Positions 47,160 to 56,900 of a DNA stretch of 64,000 bases are shown here, piece after piece. The translations under genes and the position numbers were made by a program. The notes beneath the pieces were generated by a model. The model was given only the letters and a program-made list of their open reading frames with translations, was not told where the DNA came from and searched no databases. Origin of the DNA: Lanius collurio (taxonomy: Eukaryota > Chordata > Aves > Passeriformes > Laniidae); contig JACBWW010000069.1 of the NCBI GenBank assembly GCA_020086605.1, positions 2,165,000 to 2,228,999 of the forward strand, given 5' to 3'. Position 1 is the stretch's first letter, and every line of letters starts with the position of its first letter.

Positions 47160-47330
47160 GAGGGGCTGCCCCACTCCCCCAGCCCATGTCCTGAGGGGGC
47201 TGAGGGCGGGGGTGTCACCGCCAGGCCCTGTCCTCAATGCCTGTCACCCCGATTGCGGTGGGCGAGAGATCACAGGCGGGCGGCGCGATCTGCTCAGGAG
47301 GCATCAGATGGCATCGGAGCAAGGGTAATC
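47160..47330. promoter_or_regulatory. Short GC- and CpG-rich cluster
   Basis: About ten CpG occur in 170 bp, including GGCGGGCGGCGCGATC at 47275-47290, in a CpG-poor neighbourhood. It is too short to meet island criteria. It could be a small regulatory element or a methylation-protected site. Confidence 0.3.
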
Positions 47331-47781
47331 CAGTTATTTTTAGAGAAGTTTTTCCACTCAGAGATCATACACACTGCAGATCACAGAAACACATGCAAGC
47401 ATGAAATTTCATTTTTAAGAATTCTTTTCCCGGGGCTTCTGTGTAAAGTGGCAGTGAATGGGAAAAGCTACAATCATGACAAGACAATTACAGAGGGTTT
47501 TTTTGCTAAGCATGAAACTTAAGGAAAAGAAAATGTTTAGGGAAAGGGAGAAGAAAAAAACAACTCATAAGAAAAGTCTTTTTTGTCCACTTTTCTTGTT
47601 CCACTGAAGCAGAATTAGACATCATGTCACATAAGTGATTTTAAAATAAAAATTGGCTTTTCAGTACCTGAGAAAAATAAGCAAATGTTTGAGTTTGAAC
47701 TGCTTTTCCTGATTTGGCTCCTTTAGTGACACAGGGTGTATGCAGATGGGGAAACAGCCAGCACCCTCCAAAATGCTGCAA
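47331..47781. other. Gene-free unique sequence
   Basis: Nothing recognisable is present. Confidence 0.5.
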
Positions 47782-47808
47782 AACACACACACACACACAC
47801 ACACACAC
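47782..47808 (+). repeat. (CA)n microsatellite
   Basis: About 13 uninterrupted CA units. Confidence 0.97.
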
Positions 47809-48839
47809 TTGTGCATTTAGCATGAAAGGACTGGGAGACATACATTAGGATTTGTGGGATTATGGTGAGAAAGCAGGAGTGGCAACTTTGATGTTCTTTA
47901 AAAAATAAATAAATTAAAGGGTGAAAAGACAGAAAACCGTGAGTGTTTTTTTCTCTTCTTGGCAAAGCCCCCCAGGAAAGAGCTAGCATGGAAAATGGAT
48001 CCCCTCTCATCTTCCAGGGAGGCAATTCCTCCCCTTCCAGCCTGGGTTCACCAACATGGCTGTGCAGGGGAGCTCAGACACTGCGTGTCTGAGCCCTGCT
48101 TAGCCTGTGGATAAACACAGAGGTTGGCTTCTACAACAGGCAGCCACAGAAAACTTCTTAAGTAGCAAATATTCCCTGCAAAATAAATAACAATTGTGCA
48201 TCCATAAACGCTAAGACAGAAGCAATTTGGTGTTGGCGAGAAATGCCCACTCACTGCCGATGGTCACAGAGCTGGGAATTTAACTCTGGGGGAGGTTTCT
48301 AACTTGGTTCTCATTAAATCAAGTCCTTTCTTGGTGTAGGCATCTTCTGATGCAGCAACAACAGCCAAAAGGTTTCCATGGCTGCCCTATTCATCACCGC
48401 AGTGTCCCAGTGGCTTTAAGTAAGAAATAGAGATCCTGGTAAGAAAACAACTCCTTCATTCACAGCAGAGGGAATCAAGATGTTTAAAAATTGCTCTGAA
48501 ACTTTTCAACTGTCCTTATTCAAGAGGCAGGTGGTTTAGCACTGATCACCTAGGAGGAAAACGTCAAAAAGCAGAAAGTCTAAGAGGGTTTACCTTGATT
48601 TTGTAGCATTGCAGCATCTCTTCGGGTCTCTCATCCCTTCATCAGGAAATGCTCAGCTGCACTCAAAGGTGGGGGCAACATGCTCAGCTCCTCCAGGTCT
48701 AGAGACAACACAACAAAATAATTTGTCAAATTGCCAAAACTCAACAAACAGGGTAGAGGAGCAGGCTGAGGAAATTTGGATAGACCGTGCCTTCACCCAG
48801 TCCTAATCTCACCACTGGAGGCTGTAAACATGATGGGTA
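47809..48839. other. Gene-free unique sequence
   Basis: A short AAAT patch lies at 47900-47915. Nothing else is recognised. Confidence 0.5.
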
Positions 48840-49330
48840 AAGTGACAGTCTGGCTACAAATCTGTCTGGCAGCTTCATTAGACATCTTTCGCCTGACTGA
48901 TTAAACTGCGTTTAAGACCCACTTTCATTTTTTCAAGTCTTTTGTTTAAATTAAAAGGTCATGTTTTCAAGCGAGTGATCCTCTGCCCTCTCCAGTCTCC
49001 TGCCACAATACAGTTACATTACTACGAGTGTAGCACAAAGCGCTCTGAATAAGATCCACAGACACCAACAAATGTCGCAGCCAGCGGAGGCTACGGAAAG
49101 GGGTTTTTGTCTGTTCGTTATGTGCCACAGCAGGGAAACAGGCTTGAAAAGTCCCCCAGCCTCAAACTTGGACTATTTCTGCTGCGCACTGGAGGGCTTG
49201 CAAGAAGCACTCGCTACTTTTGCAAATTTATTCAAGCAGTAAACCAAGTTTGCCTGGTGCGTCTCGCTCCACCTCGGTTTTGCTGATGGTTTGCCACTCG
49301 TGAGCTGAAAGAGATTTTTGGTGGTTAGAC
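48840..49330. promoter_or_regulatory. Candidate conserved non-coding element
   Basis: The non-repetitive block mixes homeodomain-type cores (CTGATTAAACTGCG, TTAAATTAAAAGG) with unusually many retained CpG (around TACGAGTGTAGC, AAGCGCTCTG, AATGTCGCAGCC and GTGCGTCTCGC). CpG kept in AT-rich unique DNA is common in constrained enhancers. There is no coding frame of note. Confidence 0.3.
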
Positions 49331-49689
49331 AAAAAAAAGAGACCCAGGACCTGGGATTTGGGGTCTGATGCTGCCAAGTGCTGAGTGCCATCTGTTCCCA
49401 CTGGCTCCAGAGCTCCCAGGATGGGGCCCCAGCACGGCGGAGCCTGACGGAGCGGTGCAGCTCTCCAGAAGATGTAACTTGGCATCTTGGGAACGCTCCC
49501 AGTTTACACCTCAGAGTGTCTGGCCTGCAGACAGACCACACTTAACCTGTCACCCTGCAGCCAAGTGCTTCCCTCAGCTCCCAGAAAACAGCATTCCCAG
49601 CTGGGGGAGATATCCTGGCTGCATTTGAGATTTTGGTGTGCTTTATTTCTAATTAAATCCACGTAGGGAGGGTTTTATTATAAGTGTTG
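49331..49689. other. Gene-free unique sequence
   Basis: Nothing recognisable is present. Confidence 0.5.
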
Positions 49690-49960
49690 GTCTCTTCTCC
49701 CAAGTAACAAGTGATAGTTTGAGAGGAAACAGTTTCAAGCTGTGCCAGGGGAGGCTTAGATTAAATATTAAGAAAATTTCTTCATCAAAAGGGTTATCAA
49801 GCACTGTCACAGGGCATTAGTAGAGTCACCATCCCTGGAGGGATTTAAAAGCCATGTGGATGTGGCACTTGGGGACATGGGTTAGTGGTGGCTTTGGCAT
49901 CAGTTGGACTCAATGATCTCAAATTTCTTTTCCAGCCTAAAGGCTTCTCTGATTATCTGT
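49690..49960 (+). mobile_element. CR1 LINE 3' fragment, about 270 bp
   Basis: The segment carries the AAGCTGTGCCAGGGGAGGCT block followed by TAGATTAAATATTAAGAAAA. A CACCATCCCTGGAGGGATTT block and a GATGTGGCACTTGGGGACAT block follow. It ends in a degraded TTGGACTCAATGATCTCAAA tail. It is the same older subfamily as the copy at 36.6 kb, in the opposite orientation. Confidence 0.93.
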
Positions 49961-50149
49961 GCTGGGAGGTGACTGAGCACTGCACTTTCTGATGGCACAA
50001 TGATGTCAGTCTAAAAAAGTCCCTCAACCTCACTTGTACCTTCCCAAAGGTTTTTGCTGGATTGAGGGAGCACAGAGAGGAATTGGAGGGTCAAGACATG
50101 CAGCAGCCAGTCCCAAGGAGGGTGATGGCTGAGTTGTCTTCTCCTCTCA
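49961..50149. other. Unique sequence
   Basis: Nothing recognisable is present. Confidence 0.45.
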
Positions 50150-50487
50150 GGTGAAAAGCAGAAATCAAGGGAGTTTAACAAAAGGACTGAAAACGAGACA
50201 CTGGGTCCCTGCCACCGAGGAGTCCTTGCTTCCTGCTGAGAAGTTTAACTCCAGCATGAAGGGGTCAGCTTAGTGCCTTGCACAAGGGCCCACTTTTCAC
50301 CAAGGGGATGTGAAAGCTGACTAATTTTTACTAAATAAAATGAGCCTTTGACAAGTGCTCTGCTACAGAGGCCTGTACTCTGACCAGCTGTGACCTGTTG
50401 TATTCCCTGAACTGCAATTCTCTTAATTGAGAACAGTATAAATGTGACTTAATAAACTGAACCAGAGCTTGGATCGCAGTATCCAAC
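50150..50487 (+). mobile_element. Possible solo-LTR-like relic
   Basis: The right end has a promoter/terminator arrangement typical of an endogenous retroviral LTR. A TATAAATG box lies at 50437-50444 and AATAAA at 50451-50456, followed by CTTGGATCGCAGTATCCAAC, which resembles an R/U5 start, before a CA end. No clear left TG boundary or target-site duplication was found, and no internal viral gene is present. The TATA-to-polyadenylation spacing is also short. Chance is a real alternative. Confidence 0.22.
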
Positions 50488-52375
50488 ATGTCTCATCCTG
50501 AGGCTTTTTTTATAAAGAATGTTGCATTGGAATTTTGGGTGTACGCAAAAAATGTATTTAGTAGAGGGTTAATTCCCTTCTCTTTCAGGTCCAATAAATA
50601 CTCAATAATTACTCAGGTTTCCAGAAGTGGTGGTAGCATCAGAGTCTACCACAAACAGGTTTTGCAGTGGATTGCAGTGGGATTCAATCTCTAACAAGCA
50701 CAAGTACATAGTGATACTGCAAAAGCAACCCTGCTGTCCACTCATTGCCAGGATCCAATAGCTGGTTAGGTAAAACATCTACATTATTACTCTAAAATCA
50801 AACTGCTTTTTCTGACCCACTGGCACAGAAGTTGCTGAAATCCTGCAGTGTAACATTTGCTTTAGGACTACATTTCTCTAATTGATGTGCCCAAGATTCA
50901 CATGGAGGTATTGACAGGAGAATAGATCTTTTAACATTCAAAAGTAAATCCTTGACATTTCTGTCTCAAGAAGCAAGTCCAATTATTCTCTTTTTGCTCT
51001 GTTCCCCAGTCAGAAATTTGAAAGGCAGAAAAAAATCCAGAATACACAGTAAAATTTTCCAAACTGTATGGACTGCTGTAAGAGCAGCAGTAAGTAAGAA
51101 TATTTTGGATACCAAGAGGGCTAAAGCAGCATTTAAGGCTTTTCCAAATGGGCTTGCTCTGTAATGCCAGAGGACATTTTGCTGTTGAGTGCTCGTTTAT
51201 AAAAAGTGAAATAAGGTATTTTTTCTTTCCCAAAACCTAAGACAAATGGTTCTGAATGTCTCTTTTCCTTTTCTTCACACAAGCTGAGTTTTTTTCACAA
51301 CTAGCTGACTGTGAATAGGCACAACAATTTCAGTAAGCCATCTATTTCCACTGCCAACAATTATATCAGTTATCCAGGCCCTTATGTGTCATTTAATACC
51401 TACTTTCATAAAGGGAAAGATGAAAAGAACAACTACAATAAGATGCAGTTAATTATGGATATGTTTAGAAACAGTCTAATGAATAATAATGTTTTATTTC
51501 CCCAGTCTATGACACAGTGGCAAATAATTAAGAATCAAAAGAATTCAAAGTATTAGGTAACAATCAGAAAACTTGTGCAAGATTTTTTTCGGCTCGAGTT
51601 TAATTGGTTCATTGTTCCCATGAACTATAAACCACGGGGTTGATAGCAGTGCTAAAGTTTGCCTCTATAAAGGAAGATTAACATATTCGGGAACTTTACC
51701 CTAATCCTTGTTTTGCGTTAACTCAAGCAGATTGGATTAGTAATTCTTACCTACCACCCACTAGAAGAAAACGTGTTTCTTTCCTCAGACAACTGCTTGC
51801 ATTGTACCTCTGTGTGCATTATCTGCACTGAAAGCGTTCTGCAGAAAGAAATGATGTGAAGTGAAAGGGAAAAGAGTTTTACACTGAGATGGCAAGAAAC
51901 AATCGCTGACGTGGCAGAGCCTGAACTCTGCTGAAAGGTTAGACCTGTTCCTGCCCAGCTCATGTGCTGCTATTTCAGGCAAAATGAGAATAAGCCTTCT
52001 CTGAACTTCTAATTCAGGAAAATAATGAAAACTAAGGAGACTTGATTTACAGGGTCTGATTTGGAGGCTGTTGGGGTGAGCTTGGAACAGCCCAGAGAGG
52101 GAGAAGAACTGGTTTAGTGGTTTGGCTCTGCTGACTGTATCTGCTGAGGATGGCATTGCAAACCCACTGGGTTCCCAAGTGCCTAGCTCAGCCAGGAGGG
52201 GGGCAGCTGTTGTGGGAATTATCCCATCCTGGTGGTCCTCCCTGTGCATGGACACTCTTCAACGTGGACCAACCACAAGTACCTCCATAACAAATATGGA
52301 AATGTCCCACTGCAGAGTTAGACCTTGCAGGTGTCTCCCATCCTGCTGATATCCCATTTTCACTAATTAGAATCA
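50488..52375. other. Gene-free unique sequence
   Basis: AT-rich from about 51180 to 51780. No exon or transposon is recognised. Confidence 0.5.
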
Positions 52376-52625
52376 AAAAGTCACAGAGTGATTTGAGTAG
52401 GAAGGAATCTTAAAGAACATCCAGTGCCACTCCCTGCCATGGGCAGGGACAACTTCCACTGTGGCCTTGGACACTTACAGGGGTGAGGCAGCTTTCAGCT
52501 TCTCTGGGCAACCTGTTCCAGGGCCTCACCACTCTCATAGCCAAGAATTGTTTCCCAATATCCCATCTAATCCTGCCCTCTCTCAGTTTAACTGCCTGAA
52601 CAAAGTCCTTCTTGTTCTGAACTCA
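52376..52625 (-). mobile_element. CR1 LINE 3'-end fragment, about 250 bp
   Basis: The segment has TCACAGAGTGATTTGAGTAG, GAAGGAATCTTAAAGAACAT and CTCCCTGCCATGGGCAGGGA. An internal deletion follows: the GTTGCTCCAAGCC block is missing between CCACTGT and GGCCTTGGAC. It continues through TTCTCTGGGCAACCTGTTCC and ATATCCCATCTAATCCTGCC. It is a diverged copy. Confidence 0.92.
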
Positions 52626-54719
52626 GTGCCACATTTTCACCTCGGGAAAGAAGCTGCCGTTCCTTGTTCTGTCTGCAGTTACTTTTCTCCCCTTTTTTTC
52701 CCTTCCAAAGGCTGTAGCCCAGACCCTCCTGCTCTGTCTCCATATGCCAGAACTATCCCTCTGCTCCAGCTGGAGCAGAACAAGATCCCAGTGAGGGAGA
52801 AATGCTAACACTGACATGATGGCCAGCAGAAGGACTTGAAACCATACAGGTTTTGTGAACCTTTTAAGTCCCAAGCACCTCCCAGATGCTTCACTGGGGA
52901 AAATCATCCTCTTAAATATATGAACACACTCAGCCAGACTCTTTCTATTATTCATCAACAAGTTATGCCAGGAAACTTGAGCACTCTTGGCGTAAGCAGG
53001 ATCAAACTCTTTGCACAATATTTATGAGCAATATGATGCCCCGGGTGAACACAGGAGCTCCGAGGATCACATATACACAATACATAGACCAAAACATGCA
53101 GGGCTGGGGAAGAGCCCAACACAAGTAATGGTTTCTGTCCAAGCTACATCCAACCACAAAACTGTGTAACTCCCCCAAAATGTGGCAGGAGCACCTTGAA
53201 GGAAATGCCAAGGTATAGAAAGGCAACTCTTTGCTTCCTTGTTGGTGCTGGTAGCTTCTGCACCTCACCAGAGCCAACAGTCTTCCCATAACCATGGCCA
53301 AAAATCAATTGATAATTGGGTGGTTTCTCTCTTTTTTTTTTTATACTAAACAGTGATTGTAACTTGGAACAGCTTAAAAACATTCAGTTGCCAAAATGTA
53401 AAAAGTAAAGAGTTATCAAATATATGTGCCCTGAACATTGAAAAATATTTAGCACAAGCACAACTACAGTGGTGAGCTTTGTGTTAAACTACAGGGAGCA
53501 ACAACAGGGTTTTTTGGGGCAAAAAGCAATTATACCTATTAACTGTTCATAGAGGAGGCAGCTGGCTAAAGCATGTCCCATTTTAACCTGGATTTCTGAT
53601 AGGACTTCAGTAGTTACCAATAAACCCCATTGACTCAGTAATTGTCAATAAAACCCATTTACTCCTGCTCATTAGCAGACAGGGATATTAATTAACTCTC
53701 CACCTAGGAAGGAAATAGAGCTCCTTGAAGAAACTCCAGGTATTTCCCCATCCTTCCAGCCCAGCGTTTGGGGAAGAGCAAGAAAACCCCAGGGTGCCCC
53801 AAGGGTCCTACAGAACTTGAAACACTCCAGTGCATTTCCCAGGGGAAGTTTGGAGGTTTTTCACATCCATGAACAACCTTTGAGCTTTGCACTGCTACCC
53901 CTTGAAACCTTTCTCTTCCCAGGAAAAATGAATATTACTTCTGCCATATGAATTAATAACAAATGAGGAGTGGATCAATAAATTACTCAGATGCTTTGTA
54001 CTGTCTGCTATGAGAGCTGCTGGTACGAATGTTTTACCTTCTTCCTTTCTCATGGTTTTCCACCAAGCTGTGCCAAACACGCTGCATATCGCTTACTGTT
54101 TGGGATTTTATGAAGGGAAAAAAAAAACAAATTGAGCCTCCAAGTACTAATTTCAAACTGTTGTAGTGAACTCTCCCTTTTTTTGTTGCATAATAGAGCC
54201 TTTTGTCCTCAGTTTTCCATCTGTTTGCTAAGCATTTTTCACTTGAAGACTCAATTAGGACAAAAAAACCCCACACAATCATTCAATTCAAAAATTAATT
54301 TGGAGATCAAGGGACTGACTTAGGCCTATACCAGTGACTAAAAGCGATTCAGGCTTTGTCACATGATCCAAGAGAACTGAGCAACAAGAGTTTAGCTGCT
54401 TTAATCCTGCTTAATTTGAGTGCAAAGAAATTCACATGTGCCTCTAAGAACATTTTGGGAGTACACTGTGTCCATTTTTCTGGGTCCCCACTTCCAAAGA
54501 CTTTGTTTCATTGAGAGCTCATGACATCCTTGATTAGTAACCCCCACGCAGACAAATGAAAAGCACACAAATTTGCAGGGGTGGAGAGAAAACTACTCAG
54601 AAAGTACCCTACTGAGGAAGAGGTGGTTTCAGACAACACATTTTACAAGCAGGAGTGACAGCAAAACCAGCACCTTTTAGGGGTTTTGGCAGGGAGGCAG
54701 GTCCCAGGGCTGTTTAAAA
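52626..54719. other. Gene-free unique sequence
   Basis: A T-rich tract lies at 53331-53341. A weak 28-bp tandem duplication lies at 53614-53668 (see findings). Nothing else is recognised. Confidence 0.5.
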
Positions 54720-55140
54720 GACACGTTCCATCAGTAATCCAAAGAGTATATGGAAAGAAATAATAAAACTACATCAGGGGAGGACTTGGGAATACGTATC
54801 TTACTAGTTTTATAATTTTTTTTTGCCTATTTTGCTGTTGGGTCATTAGCAGAGAAATGTTGCTCTCTCGCCACCTGGCACGAGTGTGTGACCCCAGGGC
54901 CAAACCAGGGGGTGCCAGCCCACCAGAAGCTTGGCTACAGCTTATTCTAACAGGGACAGCCAAGGAAATTTTCATTAGAGAAAGGAAAACTTGCAAAAAT
55001 CTCATCCGGCGAACACGCGCAAGCACACGTAGCCTTCCCCTCTCTAATGCCTTGTGTGCGTTTGTTCGGTTAGGAAGAACTTAATTAAAGCCAGTCGTGA
55101 AATTTCCAAGGGGAAAAAAAAATAATCCCTTACAGTAAGT
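54720..55140. promoter_or_regulatory. Candidate conserved non-coding element
   Basis: The non-repetitive block retains CpG within AT-rich sequence, for example TCATCCGGCGAACACGCGCA at 55002-55021 and CGTTTGTTCGGTTAGG further on. TAATTAAAG homeodomain cores are present. No open frame of interest is seen. Confidence 0.28.
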
Positions 55141-55329
55141 GTGCTGTGATTGTTCTGGGTTGGCTGCTCCTCTCCCCCTGGACTTGTCTCACTGTGAGAC
55201 AACAAAACCTGAGAGATCAAAATGTTGAAATAGGCCATGCTTGCTTCTCATCCCCTCTCCGAGACAAGTGGAGGGACTTGAACTGCTTCATCCAAGCAAG
55301 GAGGCTTCCCTGAAAGAAACCTCCTTCCA

Positions 55330-55645
55330 AGTGCCTTAGGGGGCTCGAAGAGAGCTGGAGAGTGACTTGGGACAAGGGCATGGAGTGATAGGACAGTGGG
55401 TAATGGTTTCCCACTGCCAAACGGGATATTGGGAAGAAATGCTACCCTGTGAAGATGGGGAGGCACTGAACAGGTTGCCCAGAGAAGCTGGGGCTCTCAT
55501 ATCTCTGGAAGTGTTCAAGGCCAGATTGAATGGGGCTTGGAGCAACCTGGGCTAGTGAAAGGCATCCCTCTCCATGACAGAGGGTTGGACTGCGATGGTC
55601 TTTAAGGTCCCTTCCAACTTAGGCCATTAAATGATTCTATGAAAC
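55330..55645 (+). mobile_element. CR1 LINE 3'-end fragment, about 315 bp
   Basis: The copy runs from the GACAAGGGCATGGAGTGATA block through GATATTGGGAAGAAATGCTA, GCACTGAACAGGTTGCCCAG, AAGTGTTCAAGGCCAGATTG, AGCAACCTGGGCTAGTGAAA and GGTCCCTTCCAACTTAGGCC to the tail ATGATTCTATGAAA. It is well preserved and lacks any reverse-transcriptase coding part. Confidence 0.95.
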
Positions 55646-55649
55646 CTCC

Positions 55650-55735
55650 CTTAGACTCATAAAATCATTTAAGTTGGAAAGGACCTCTAAGATCATTGAG
55701 TCAAACCATTAACTATGTTCAAACAGCTGTTCCTC
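55650..55735 (-). mobile_element. CR1 LINE terminal fragment, older subfamily, tail-to-tail with its neighbour
   Basis: On the + strand it reads CTCATAAAATCATTTAAGTT, GGAAAGGACCTCTAAGATCA and TTGAGTCAAACCATTAACT. It begins only a few bases after the preceding + strand CR1 ends, so the two 3' ends face each other. Confidence 0.88.
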
Positions 55736-56217
55736 CCAGGAACTTAATGGCAGAGGACAACTTCTCGTAATGGACTCATTTTACCCCTTTGACTGCAAGA
55801 GAAATGCAACACAAAGGTATAAAATCTTTTCTTCCATCCCCTTCAATCCCTACATATCTGGTGAGTTCCTAGAAGTTGGAGTAGGTTGCAGGCCCCTCTT
55901 TAACCCACAGAGGACAAAACTGTTTAGTCTTCAGCTGAAAAACACAGTGTGGTGGAGAAAGGGGCTGAAAGTGGGGTGAGAAACCCAGAGAGAGCTCCCG
56001 AGCAGCTGGCCTGAACAAGGCAGGACACAATCTGGGAGCTCTGTGCTCCAAGGCAAAATTTCTCCCTTTCTGCTGCCTTGGTGGTACCTGGACTCTCTAA
56101 ACCTGTCTTTTCAGGTCTGTGATTTGTCTGGCTGTGAAGATCCTAATTTTCCATTAAATCTGCAGGTGCAGGTAGAATCCCACTTCCAGCTATTGCAGGA
56201 CAAGCATCTTAGGCAGA
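55736..56217. other. Gene-free unique sequence
   Basis: Nothing recognisable is present. Confidence 0.5.
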
Positions 56218-56340
56218 CAGAATCAGAGAATGTTTTGGGCTGGAAAGGACCTTAAAGATCATCAGAATCAGAAAATATTTTGGGCTGGAAATGACCTTAA
56301 AGATCACCTAGTTCTAACCCCCTTTCCATGGGCAAGGATA
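56218..56340 (-). mobile_element. CR1 LINE terminal fragment with internal 45-bp tandem duplication
   Basis: The CR1 end block CAGAATCAGAGAATGTTTTG and its following GGACCTTAAAGATCAT are present at 56218-56262 and again at 56263-56307 with three or four substitutions. The second copy continues into TAACCCCCTTTCCATGGGCA, the hairpin region. The duplication therefore arose at the 3' end of the element. Confidence 0.92.
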
Positions 56341-56629
56341 GCTGAGATTGAGTGTAGAGAAGCCTGAAGGGCCTCTTTGCCTTGATTTGCACCTGCATTG
56401 GGATCTGTGGCATTATGGGACAAAGTGCCCTGCCACAGCCATCGACAGAAATAAGTTCATTTGAACCACAACCCTACAAAAAGCTGGAAGGGTTAGACAC
56501 ACAACCAAAGAGAGGCACATCCTGCGGCTCTGGTGGGGAAAGAAGATGCACAGAAAGGCCTGTGTCGGAAATCCAACTCATTCAGCATCAAAGGGAGAAG
56601 AAATAACAAGCAAGGCTTGCCCTCCTCCC
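56341..56629. other. Unique sequence
   Basis: Nothing recognisable is present. Confidence 0.45.
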
Positions 56630-56825
56630 CTTCCCTGTGCCGTGTGTTTTATCCAGTCGGAGTGGCGGTGCTGGCGAGGTGCCAGGGCTCTCTCCGATAG
56701 ATCCGAGCAGCGCTGATTAAGAAATGCAACCGAAGTAATTAATGATGGGGGAGGACTGAACTGATGGCAGAGCTGGGATCTGACTTGTTCTTTGCGATGG
56801 TTAACCCCAGAAAGAGCCAATTAGA
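56630..56825. promoter_or_regulatory. Candidate conserved non-coding element with retained CpG
   Basis: The block keeps many CpG (AGTCGGAGTGGCGGTGCTGG, TCTCCGATAGATCCGAGCAG, AACCGAAGTAATTAATGATG) next to homeodomain cores. It contains no repeat and no open frame of note. Confidence 0.3.
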
Positions 56826-56900
56826 GCAGGACTTCCCAACCTTTTGCCACAGACGCTCTCACTTTCAATTAAAATGGCTCGCCAGGAACCCCGAGCAGCA
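56826..56900 (+). mobile_element. Possible hAT-type DNA transposon end (MITE relic)
   Basis: The string ACTTCCCAACCTTTTGCCAC followed by TTTCAATTAAAATGGCTCGC and CAGGAACCCC resembles the terminal part of vertebrate hAT non-autonomous elements, which typically start CAGTGGTTCCCAACCTTTTT. No opposite terminal repeat or 8-bp target duplication was identified. Confidence 0.3.
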
